Source: JAABSQ01 sp041642315 (GTDB taxonomy: Bacteria > Desulfobacterota > Desulfobacteria > Desulfobacterales > Desulfococcaceae). From it: a DNA stretch of 12,365 nucleotides. The notes under the pieces were generated by a model that did not search any database, had not been told where the DNA came from, and saw only the letters and a list, made by a program, of their open reading frames with translations. Positions 1 through 5,683 of the stretch are shown piece after piece. Made by a program: the position numbers and the translations under genes. The stretch's first letter is position 1, and every line of letters starts with the position of its first letter. The stretch is taken from positions 1-12,365 of the forward strand of contig JBEPWQ010000091.1 in the NCBI GenBank assembly GCA_041642315.1. The letters run 5' to 3'.

Positions 1-40
1 TAGCGGTTCTACTGCTAAAGGATTGATTTTCCCACGCCAC

Positions 41-69
41 TTGACAAACAGACCCAGCCATACTAAATA
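41..69 (+). promoter_or_regulatory. Candidate sigma70 promoter, distal to the IHF-like gene
   Basis: A perfect TTGACA (41-46) is followed after 17 bases by TAAATA (64-69). It lies about 140 bases upstream of the IHF-like gene and could be the first of two tandem promoters. It rests on consensus match and spacing only. Confidence 0.4.
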
Positions 70-114
70 TCGTTTATCCCTTTAATTTCTCTACTGATAA
101 TCGAATAATTTGGC

Positions 115-143
115 TTGACAAAGACATTGGCTGAACCTATGTT
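115..143 (+). promoter_or_regulatory. Candidate sigma70 promoter, proximal to the IHF-like gene
   Basis: A perfect TTGACA (115-120) and TATGTT (138-143) are separated by 17 bases. Predicted transcription would begin near 150, leaving a leader of roughly 55 bases before the ATG at 206. Together with the box pair at 41-69 it suggests tandem promoters for the IHF-like gene and perhaps the two genes behind it. Confidence 0.5.
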
Positions 144-205
144 CAAATTTCTATAGAAAATCGCATCATCTATTGGAAATCCTAATCGAAACAAAAAGGA
201 AGATT

Positions 206-499
206 ATGACCCTTACGAAAGCACAGATTATAGATGATATTACTGAACGACTCGCCTTTTCGAGAAAACAGAGTGCGGATATTGTAGAGCTTCTTTTGGA
301 AATCATGAAACGCAATCTGGAGGAAGGCGAAGATCTGTTGATCAGCGGCTTCGGGAAATTCTGCGTCAAGGAAAAGAAGCCGAGACGCGGTCGAAATCCG
401 GCTACCGGCGAGGATCTGATGCTGAACCAGAGGCGCGTGGTGACTTTTAAATGCTCGCATGTTCTCAGAGAAAAGGTAAACAATTCCAAAAACGGTTGA
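206..499 (+). CDS. ihfA: IHF-alpha/HU-family DNA-bending protein
   Basis: This 97-residue protein belongs to the HU/IHF family, small dimeric nucleoid proteins that bend DNA in the cytoplasm. The family core is visible: GFGKF at 48-52 and GRNPATGED at 62-70, which contains the DNA-intercalating proline (Pro65), followed by RRVVTF at 76-81. The spacing and the GEDL segment after the proline resemble IHF-alpha more than HU, but the alpha/beta/HU assignment is not certain. I chose the ATG at 206 because AAGGAAG lies at the right distance upstream; the in-frame ATG at 173 would add 11 residues not seen in the family and has no ribosome site. It has two candidate promoters upstream and is followed after 48 bases by a winged-helix-like gene on the same strand. 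Family assignment is secure. Confidence 0.88.
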   Translation: MTLTKAQIIDDITERLAFSRKQSADIVELLLEIMKRNLEEGEDLLISGFGKFCVKEKKPRRGRNPATGEDLMLNQRRVVTFKCSHVLREKVNNSKNG

Positions 500-547
500 G
501 GGTTCCGAAAGGATCCTTCGAATGAACCACCATATTAAGAGGACGAC

Positions 548-1126
548 ATGATCAAAGAAAAACCCAGCAATGTTCAACTCATTATCAATACGCTGATGAG
601 CGGAGACACCCTTCGAAGCAACGAGATCGCCGAAAAGGTATCCGAGGCGGCGGGAAAAGAGATTAAAATCCAGGATGTGGCCAGCATGCTGTCGCGAATC
701 ACCAATGAAGATGTCTGCGATCTGGGATATTTTATTCTTAAAAACCGCGAAGGAAAAAGTTACGTATACAAAATGGCGGATGAATTTCTGTCTCTGTCCG
801 AAGATAAGGCCTATGGCCTGACACGGAAAACCGGGGATGCACGATATACGCTTGAAGAGGCGGTCAATGAAGTCCCGGAGCTGGCCAAATACATCGCGGA
901 AGCAAGGGCCAAGTCCAAATCCCGGAGGCGAAAACGGTCGACAGGACCGCGTCGCACCACCGAAACCGCGGCCAAGAAGACCCAAAAAGTGCAGTCGCCG
1001 CAAATCACTGCATATGGATCTCCGGCGGCCGCCCAGGACGGAATTCAATCTCTGGTCGAGGCACTCAGCAGGATTCAGGATCTGAACATCCACGTCACCG
1101 TCACCGTGAAGTTCGAAGGGATATAG
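548..1126 (+). CDS. Hypothetical protein, winged-helix-like N-terminus with basic linker
   Basis: I do not recognise this 192-residue protein as a named family. Residues about 5-80 read like a winged-helix domain: helices around 8-18, 25-34 and 42-51, then a wing-like strand pair around 60-76 (YFILKNREGKSYVYKM). Residues 100-125 look helical and run into a strongly basic segment (about 122-146, SRRRKR and KK patches), suited to nucleic-acid contact. The last 27 residues (about 166-192) could form a helix plus a strand (HVTVTVKFE), perhaps for oligomerisation. The start has a GAGGAC-type ribosome site at about 538-543. It follows the IHF-like gene on the same strand and precedes the metallopeptidase gene by 17 bases, so an operon is plausible. 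A DNA-binding or nucleoid-associated role is inferred from fold pattern, charge and context only. Confidence 0.7.
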   Translation: MIKEKPSNVQLIINTLMSGDTLRSNEIAEKVSEAAGKEIKIQDVASMLSRITNEDVCDLGYFILKNREGKSYVYKMADEFLSLSEDKAYGLTRKTGDARYTLEEAVNEVPELAKYIAEARAKSKSRRRKRSTGPRRTTETAAKKTQKVQSPQITAYGSPAAAQDGIQSLVEALSRIQDLNIHVTVTVKFEGI

Positions 1127-1143
1127 ATCATACCGCTGTCCTC

Positions 1144-2118
1144 TTGATCCCTGCACCAAATCTATCCTGCTTCAGGATTTCTTCTATCCTTCGATTTTCG
1201 ACCCTTTTTCTTCTGACCTTCTGGTTTGGGTTCCTGTGGCCCCCGCTCCTGGAAGCCGATCCCTTCGAGCGCATGACCACGGCGGGGGCGACGATCCTGT
1301 ACGGTCCGGCCGTTCCCGGGGCGGCGGAAGACGTGGCCCGCCTCTATCCGAAGGTACGCGCGGATCTGGCGCGGACCCTGCCGTGGCGGGTCGATTTTCC
1401 GGTGACGGTGGTGCTCGTCCCCAACAGTCGGGATTTTCGACAGATGGCCGGCAACCCCTATTTTGCCGCCTTTGCAGTGGGCGAAAAAGCGGTCATGGTG
1501 ATCGATCTGACGAAGATGGAAGGGGACCCGTGGAAGCTGTACGCCACCTTGAAACATGAATTGGTCCACCTGGTGCTGCACCGGCATATCGACGGGAATC
1601 GCCTTCCCCGGTGGCTGAACGAGGGGGTGGCCCAATGGGTGAGCGACGGGTTTTCGGAACTGCTGATTCAAAAACGATGGGACGTGCTTCGGGGCGCGGT
1701 GCTCTCGGGCAATCCGCCGGACCTCGACCGGCTGGCACACCGATTTCCGGCCCAGCGGCGGCCTTTGCTGCTGGCCTATGAGGCGAGCAAGAGCGCTGTG
1801 GAATTCATGGTGGGCGAATTCGGAAGGGAATCGGTGCTGAATCTGCTTGATCGGCTGAGCCGGGGGCAGGACCTTGACCCCGCATTTCACGGATCCTTCG
1901 GGATCTATCCGGCGGAAATGGAGCGGCGGTGGCATCGGCAACTCCGACAGACCGGCACCCTGCTGGTCTATCTGGCGGTTCATATCTACGAAATCATCTT
2001 CCTGATCGCAGCCCTGGCGACCCTCTTCGGGTTTATTCGGGCGGTGCGAAAAAAGCGCCGGTATCGGGATGCGGTAGAGGAGGAGGACGAATTTCCGCCG
2101 AATCATTGGAATGATTGA
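1144..2118 (+). CDS. Membrane-anchored HExxH metallopeptidase-like protein (peptidase MA-type)
   Basis: A 324-residue protein with a gluzincin zinc site: HELVH at 138-142 supplies two His ligands and the catalytic Glu139, and WLNEG at 157-161 supplies Glu160 as the likely third ligand. This HExxH-(about 17)-NEG arrangement matches the peptidase MA-like group often found in Deltaproteobacteria. Residues about 17-36 form a hydrophobic N-terminal signal or anchor, and about 272-298 form a transmembrane helix followed by a basic stretch (KKRR), which fits a periplasm-facing catalytic domain with a C-terminal anchor and a short cytoplasmic acidic tail. The start is TTG at 1144, with no strong ribosome site; no in-frame ATG exists before codon 44, which would remove the signal, so TTG is preferred. 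Substrate unknown. Probably co-transcribed with the two genes before it. Confidence 0.75.
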   Translation: MIPAPNLSCFRISSILRFSTLFLLTFWFGFLWPPLLEADPFERMTTAGATILYGPAVPGAAEDVARLYPKVRADLARTLPWRVDFPVTVVLVPNSRDFRQMAGNPYFAAFAVGEKAVMVIDLTKMEGDPWKLYATLKHELVHLVLHRHIDGNRLPRWLNEGVAQWVSDGFSELLIQKRWDVLRGAVLSGNPPDLDRLAHRFPAQRRPLLLAYEASKSAVEFMVGEFGRESVLNLLDRLSRGQDLDPAFHGSFGIYPAEMERRWHRQLRQTGTLLVYLAVHIYEIIFLIAALATLFGFIRAVRKKRRYRDAVEEEDEFPPNHWND

Positions 2119-2176
2119 TCTTTCTGTTTCCGGTTCTTTTTCCGCATACCGGATGGTCCTTTCCAAGCTTTTAAGC

Positions 2177-2205
2177 TTGACCCTGTTTTTTCAGCCGAAT
2201 ATAGA
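2177..2205 (+). promoter_or_regulatory. Candidate sigma70 promoter for DAHP synthase
   Basis: TTGACC (2177-2182) and TATAGA (2200-2205) are separated by exactly 17 bases, in the gap between the metallopeptidase gene and the DAHP synthase. Predicted transcript start is near 2212, giving an 80-base leader that contains the hairpin and T-tract at 2225-2257. Confidence 0.55.
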
Positions 2206-2224
2206 GGTGGTAAAAAGATAGGTT

Positions 2225-2257
2225 GCCGGCTTGTCTTCCCGGCGGCCGTTTTTTTTT
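2225..2257 (+). terminator. Leader hairpin plus T-tract (possible attenuator) before DAHP synthase
   Basis: GCCGG (2225-2229) can pair with CCGGC (2239-2243) around a nine-base loop; five bases later comes a run of nine Ts (2249-2257). The element lies between the predicted promoter and the ATG at 2294, so if real it acts inside the leader as an attenuator-like terminator rather than only at the end of the upstream operon. The five-base gap between stem and T-run is longer than ideal, so this is tentative. Confidence 0.35.
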
Positions 2258-2293
2258 GATGATAACCATGTGAACCGCTATAAAAAGAGAACA

Positions 2294-3640
2294 ATGACAC
2301 AATCAGAATGGAAAAAGGATTCCTGGAAATCGTTCCCCGCCATGCAGCAGATGGATTGGCCGGATCAAGAAAATTACGAGAGAGTCATCAACCAGATCAA
2401 CACGCTGCCCCCCCTGGTATTCGCCGGTGAAATCAGAAAGTTGGAATCCCTCTTGGCGGAGGCCTCCAAAGGCAACGCCTTCCTGCTGCAAGGCGGGGAT
2501 TGCGCGGAGGAGTTCAGTGAATGCACGGCTCCCACCATCCGTGAAACCATGAAGGTGATCCTGCAGATGTCCGTGGTGCTGAGTTATGCGGGAGAAAAGC
2601 CGGTCATCAAGGTGGGGAGAATCGCCGGCCAGTACGCCAAACCCCGATCCAGCCCGATTGAAATCATTGACGGGGTCGAGCTGCCCAGCTTCCGGGGGGA
2701 CATGATCAACGGTATCGATTTCACGCCTGAAGACAGAAAGCCCGATTGCGGCCGGTTGCTGGAGAGCTATTTTCATTCCGCCGCCAGCCTCAACATCTTA
2801 CGGGCCTTTACCAGGGGCGGGTATGCCGCTCTGGACAAGGTCCATGAATGGAACAAGGCGTTCGTCAAGCAGTCCAAAGAAGGCAAATCCTACGAAGCCC
2901 TGGCCTCTCAAATTTCAAAAACATTGACCTTTATGAAGGTGATCGGCCTGGAAACCGATAAAATGCCCCAATTGAGCGAGGTGAATTTTTATACCTCCCA
3001 TGAAGCCTTGCTGCTGGGATATGAATCGGCATTGACCCGCCAGGATTCTTTAACCGGTTTATGGTACGATTGCAGCGCGCATCTGGTCTGGATCGGAGAC
3101 CGGACCCGGCAGCCGGACGGGGCCCATGTCGAATTTTTAAGAGGCGTCCACAACCCCGTCGGCATCAAAATCGGCCCGAAGCATGATCCCGACGAATTGA
3201 AACGGATTCTGGATCTGCTGAACCCCGAAAACAAACCGGGCCGCATCGTTCTGATCACCCGCTTCGGCAAGGATAAAATCAAACAGTATCTGCCGCCTTT
3301 AATCCGCGCAGTCAAAGGCAACGGCGCCGATGTGCTGTGGAGCTGCGATCCCATGCACGGAAACACCTATGTCTCTGAATCCGACTATAAGACTAGAAAA
3401 TTTCTGGATATTTTAGAGGAGATTCGGAACTTTTTCGATGTCCACCATTCGGAGGGAACCATCCCCGGCGGGGTTCATCTCGAACTGACCGGAAAAGACG
3501 TCACCGAGTGTATCGGCGGCGCCCAGGAAATCATGGATCATCAGTTGAAAAGAAATTATTCAACCTCCTGCGATCCCCGTCTGAATGCCCAGCAAAGCCT
3601 GGAGCTGGCCTTTTTGATTTCGGACCTGTTGAAACGATAG
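2294..3640 (+). CDS. Class II 3-deoxy-7-phosphoheptulonate (DAHP) synthase
   Basis: Condenses phosphoenolpyruvate with erythrose 4-phosphate to give DAHP, the first committed step of the shikimate pathway, in the cytoplasm. The 448-residue length fits the plant-like class II family. Signature blocks appear in order: QGGDCAEEF (66-74, Cys70 a metal ligand), KVGRIAGQYAKPRS (106-119), GDMINGIDF, TSHEALLLGYE (234-244), WIGDRTR (266-272) with GAHVEFLRGV after it, DPMHGNT (352-358, His355), GGVHLELTG (392-400, Glu397) and CDPRLNAQQ (426-434, Asp427). By analogy with the mycobacterial enzyme, Cys70, His355, Glu397 and Asp427 would bind the metal. I chose the ATG at 2294 (AAAGAGA upstream); an in-frame TTG at 2231 would add 21 residues encoded across the leader hairpin and T-tract. 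It stands alone, with its own promoter. Confidence 0.95.
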   Translation: MTQSEWKKDSWKSFPAMQQMDWPDQENYERVINQINTLPPLVFAGEIRKLESLLAEASKGNAFLLQGGDCAEEFSECTAPTIRETMKVILQMSVVLSYAGEKPVIKVGRIAGQYAKPRSSPIEIIDGVELPSFRGDMINGIDFTPEDRKPDCGRLLESYFHSAASLNILRAFTRGGYAALDKVHEWNKAFVKQSKEGKSYEALASQISKTLTFMKVIGLETDKMPQLSEVNFYTSHEALLLGYESALTRQDSLTGLWYDCSAHLVWIGDRTRQPDGAHVEFLRGVHNPVGIKIGPKHDPDELKRILDLLNPENKPGRIVLITRFGKDKIKQYLPPLIRAVKGNGADVLWSCDPMHGNTYVSESDYKTRKFLDILEEIRNFFDVHHSEGTIPGGVHLELTGKDVTECIGGAQEIMDHQLKRNYSTSCDPRLNAQQSLELAFLISDLLKR

Positions 3641-3803
3641 ATCGCGGCTTCAAATACCTCCGGCGGTAACCCGCGGATTCGATTGCGCCTGCTTTTCTTC
3701 CGGCAGATCCATCCATTTTCCCTGGGTCAGCGGTGCCAAATCGGCGGGATTGAGCTGAATCGGGCCCTTTCCTTGACGAAGTTCCCGTCCGCTCTTCCGA
3801 GTT
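3641..3803. other. Junction between DAHP synthase and vapC; one weak small ORF
   Basis: This 163-base stretch separates two genes whose 3' ends face each other. A 64-codon minus-strand reading frame (3650-3844) runs through it and overlaps the end of vapC in another frame. Its translation (for example GKGPIQLNPADLAPLTQGKW) reads plausibly but I recognise no family, and no ribosome site precedes it. It may be the remnant of a displaced gene. No clear terminator is visible; a T-rich tract at 3812-3831 lacks a good GC stem. Confidence 0.25.
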
Positions 3804-4196
3804 TCAGCCCGGTGGTTTTTTGGATTTTTTTGAATAACAGACACTTAGTGACTTAGCAGCTTTGATAAGAGATTTATCGAGAGTCCAAAGTGCAGTACCT
3901 GACAAAAGCGACGCGCCTAAAAGGTGAGTATCAACATACCCTATTCCGATGCTCATCAATTTCCGTGATTCAATGAACTCCATTACTTCAACATGCTCAA
4001 GCACATTTACCATGGGTAATGCCTCAAGAAGTTGGATTATTTCACTCCGGTTTTTAAGGCTACCACAAGCCAATTCGCCGATTATGTATGGATGACAGGC
4101 AACTAAGCCTTGTTCAAGCAAATGAACAAGATGCTCATGGCCTTCTCTGAAATGTGTAATCCAAATCGAAGTATCTGCCAAAACGAACTCAGGCAC
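3804..4196 (-). CDS. vapC: VapC-type PIN-domain ribonuclease toxin
   Basis: A 130-residue PIN-domain endoribonuclease, the toxin of a type II toxin-antitoxin pair; VapC toxins cut specific RNAs (often tRNA or rRNA) using Mg2+ held by conserved acids. All four expected acids are present: Asp8 (VLADTSIW), Glu41 (GELACG), Asp89 (GYVDTHLL) and Asp107 (LWTLDKSL), so the toxin looks catalytically intact. It starts inside the last codons of vapB (8-base overlap, 4189-4196), which implies translational coupling. The PIN fold should end near residue 121; the extra Lys-rich tail (about 122-130) is read from DNA that may not originally belong to the gene. Confidence 0.9.
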   Translation of the reverse strand: MPEFVLADTSIWITHFREGHEHLVHLLEQGLVACHPYIIGELACGSLKNRSEIIQLLEALPMVNVLEHVEVMEFIESRKLMSIGIGYVDTHLLGASLLSGTALWTLDKSLIKAAKSLSVCYSKKSKKPPG

Positions 4197-4386
4197 TATC
4201 AGATCTCCGACGAGGTATTGTCTTTAAGTTTTGTTCTGTACCACCGAGTTTTGCCAAACGTCTAGCGCTTTCTTTTGCGATCAAAGCTTCAAGTCCGAGT
4301 CTTACTATCGAAGTCTTTTCTTTTATTCCAGTTAACTTTGATGCCTTGTCTATCAGTTCGTCTTCTATGTTTAGAGTTGTTCTCAT
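4189..4386 (-). CDS. vapB: VapB-type antitoxin
   Basis: A 65-residue antitoxin whose N-terminus (MRTTLNIEDELIDKASKLTG) is the ribbon-helix-helix DNA-binding pattern of the VapB group paired with PIN toxins. The C-terminal part (about 45-65) should wrap the VapC active site. The ATG at 4386 has a near-perfect AGGAGGT ribosome site (4391-4397 on this strand), much stronger than anything in front of vapC, which fits the usual excess of antitoxin. It is first in the vapBC operon. Likely regulation is autorepression through the palindromic arms around the -10 box at 4415-4443. Confidence 0.9.
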   Translation of the reverse strand: MRTTLNIEDELIDKASKLTGIKEKTSIVRLGLEALIAKESARRLAKLGGTEQNLKTIPRRRSDSA

Positions 4387-4414
4387 GGTTACCTCCTAAT
4401 CTGTTTTAAGTTGG

Positions 4415-4451
4415 TGCATCCATTATAGCCATATACTGATGCATTTGGCAA
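4415..4451 (-). promoter_or_regulatory. vapBC promoter with candidate VapB operator
   Basis: On the minus strand TTGCCA (4446-4451) and a perfect TATAAT (4422-4427) are 18 bases apart, just upstream of vapB. Inverted arms TGCATC (4415-4420) and GATGCA (4438-4443) flank the -10 box symmetrically; a VapBC complex bound there would block RNA polymerase. Operator function is inferred from position and symmetry. Confidence 0.6.
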
Positions 4452-4515
4452 CCATATTCTGACGAAGATAACAATGCAGGAACCGGACTGAAAAAGGTAG
4501 TGAAACGGAGCTTAT

Positions 4516-4911
4516 TCAGGCTTGACTGACGGATTTGTTCTGTGATTTGGCATTTAGCGGCTTGATACGCGCCACATCTTTCTTAATTGCCTCTGCTGCG
4601 TCCCATAGGTCCACAGCTCTCTGGGCGTTCAGCCAAAACTCTGGAGAATTGCCAAACAGGCGCCCCAGCCGCAGAGCCATTTCCGGGCTAACACTCCGGC
4701 GCTCTCGCAGTACCTCGTTAATCGACCGCCGCGAGACACCCACGGCTTCGACCAAACCGGAAACGTATTCCAGCTTACGCACAGCCCGCTTGGCCACATC
4801 CGTCGGAAACCGTTTGGCTTTGCCTGTGACATACAGATCCCGGGATCGCCGATCCGCAAAGGACGCACCGAGCAAGCCCATTCTGGTGAGAGCGTCCAAG
4901 AAAATCCGCAT
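4516..4911 (-). CDS. HigB-HigA in-frame chimera (antitoxin-like remnant of a higBA module)
   Basis: This 131-residue frame joins two proteins that are normally encoded separately. Residues about 17-50 (SFADRRSRDLYVTGKAKRFP and the VRKLEYV segment) match the start of a HigB/RelE-type mRNA-cutting toxin. From about residue 51 the sequence is a HigA antitoxin: a helix-turn-helix (VEAVGVSRRSINEVLRERRS, 54-73) followed by SPEMALRLGRLFG and SPEFWLNAQ (89-97), with the usual tail ending near KPLN. Missing are the catalytic C-terminal two thirds of HigB and the first helix region of HigA, so a deletion of roughly 300 bases (estimated from normal protein lengths) best explains it. Residues 1-16 match neither protein, so the higB 5' end is also altered. 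An alternative start is Met11 (4881). No good ribosome site is seen for either start. It may still bind DNA through HigA, but no active toxin remains. Confidence 0.75.
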   Translation of the reverse strand: MRIFLDALTRMGLLGASFADRRSRDLYVTGKAKRFPTDVAKRAVRKLEYVSGLVEAVGVSRRSINEVLRERRSVSPEMALRLGRLFGNSPEFWLNAQRAVDLWDAAEAIKKDVARIKPLNAKSQNKSVSQA

Positions 4912-5192
4912 TGAGCCTGGCCCAATCGGTCAGTTTGGCCTTGCCGGCAGCGGGCGAATCCAGGAACGGGTTGGTAATGTGCGTTTTTGTGAATACAGCA
5001 CAGACCCGCATTCCCGCCGAGGGCGGCTGAATTGAATGGGTATTTTTCAAATTGAAAATCAGGTAAAACAGGTATTTTGTTATGGTCACTGAATGATAGA
5101 ATGACAAAAAGATAAGCGAATGCCCAGACACAGAGTTCCCGGCACCATCGGCTGATCAGCACCGGTCGTTCACGGGAAGGAAAGCAAAACTC
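4912..5192. other. Intergenic region between the higBA remnant and nrfH
   Basis: This 281-base region separates two divergently oriented genes. The part near nrfH is AT-rich and includes a 15-base palindrome (5044-5058). I find no clean -35/-10 pair for nrfH: the best, TTGAAA (5052-5057) with TATTTT (5073-5078), has only 15 bases between boxes. Reading frames here on the minus strand resemble nothing I know and look like scrambled DNA left from the higBA rearrangement. Confidence 0.4.
5044..5058. promoter_or_regulatory. Perfect palindrome upstream of nrfHA, candidate operator
   Basis: TTTTCAA (5044-5050) and TTGAAAA (5052-5058) form a 7-base inverted repeat around one base, about 135 bases before nrfH, overlapping the best -35-like box. 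It is not an exact FNR, HcpR or NsrR consensus as I know them. AT-rich palindromes arise by chance fairly often. Confidence 0.3.
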
Positions 5193-5651
5193 ATGAGGAA
5201 ATACTTAAAATTGAAATACCTGCTCCTCGCCGGCCTCATCATCGTCGGGATCGGCATCTTTCTCGCTTTCGGGCCGCCGCATCTGATGGCCCGAACCGAA
5301 ACCCCAGAATTCTGCGCCTCTTGCCATGTCATGGAATCTCAATTCGAGGCATGGCAGCACCAGGGCGCCCATCGCCGCGAGCGATGTATCGATTGTCACC
5401 TGCCGCACGACAACCTGGCGAGCTATTACCTCTGGAAATCGATCGACGGCATGAAGGATGTCGTGTTCTTCTATTCCGGCCATGTACCCGACCGCATCGA
5501 AGTCTCGGAGCGGGGCCAGGGATTCATCCAGGACAACTGCATCCGCTGCCACACCGAAACCGTGGCAAGGATGCTCCAAACGGACCGAAACTGCTGGGAC
5601 TGCCACCGCCGGCTGCAGCACCGGCTGACCGGCTCCATCCTGCCCTTGTAA
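5193..5651 (+). CDS. nrfH: Cytochrome c nitrite reductase, tetraheme menaquinol-oxidising subunit NrfH
   Basis: NrfH is the NapC/NirT-type membrane anchor that oxidises menaquinol and passes electrons to NrfA. The 152-residue protein has one N-terminal transmembrane helix (about 9-27) and four CxxCH heme sites at 41-45, 65-69, 116-120 and 134-138. Met47, directly after the first motif as CxxCHxM, is the expected unusual axial ligand of heme 1. Lys82 and Asp89 fall at the positions I recall for the quinol pocket of the Desulfovibrio vulgaris enzyme. A GGAAGGAAAG ribosome site precedes the ATG. nrfA follows after 32 bases, forming the standard nrfHA operon of Delta- and Epsilonproteobacteria. 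Confidence 0.95.
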   Translation: MRKYLKLKYLLLAGLIIVGIGIFLAFGPPHLMARTETPEFCASCHVMESQFEAWQHQGAHRRERCIDCHLPHDNLASYYLWKSIDGMKDVVFFYSGHVPDRIEVSERGQGFIQDNCIRCHTETVARMLQTDRNCWDCHRRLQHRLTGSILPL

Positions 5652-5683
5652 CCAAACCGATAGAAAATCCCAGGGAGATACCT

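Noticed and set aside
1..40. Possible tRNA end (contains CTGCTAA-like anticodon loop)
   Set aside because: The flanking bases do not form an anticodon stem and there is no T-arm or acceptor end.
182..1159. Long minus-strand frame (325 codons) opposite the IHF-like and winged-helix-like genes
   Set aside because: It is the antisense shadow of two plus-strand genes with good ribosome sites and, for the first, a clear family match; its translation resembles nothing.
2165..2178. AAGCTT-TT-AAGCTT inverted repeat followed by a T-run, as a terminator
   Set aside because: The loop would be only two bases and the stem AT-rich; the sequence overlaps the -35 box of the DAHP synthase promoter, which is a better explanation.
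5321..5683. In-frame 121-codon extension upstream of nrfA through nrfH
   Set aside because: It overlaps nrfH in another frame; the ATG at 5684 has its own ribosome site and begins a proper lipoprotein signal.
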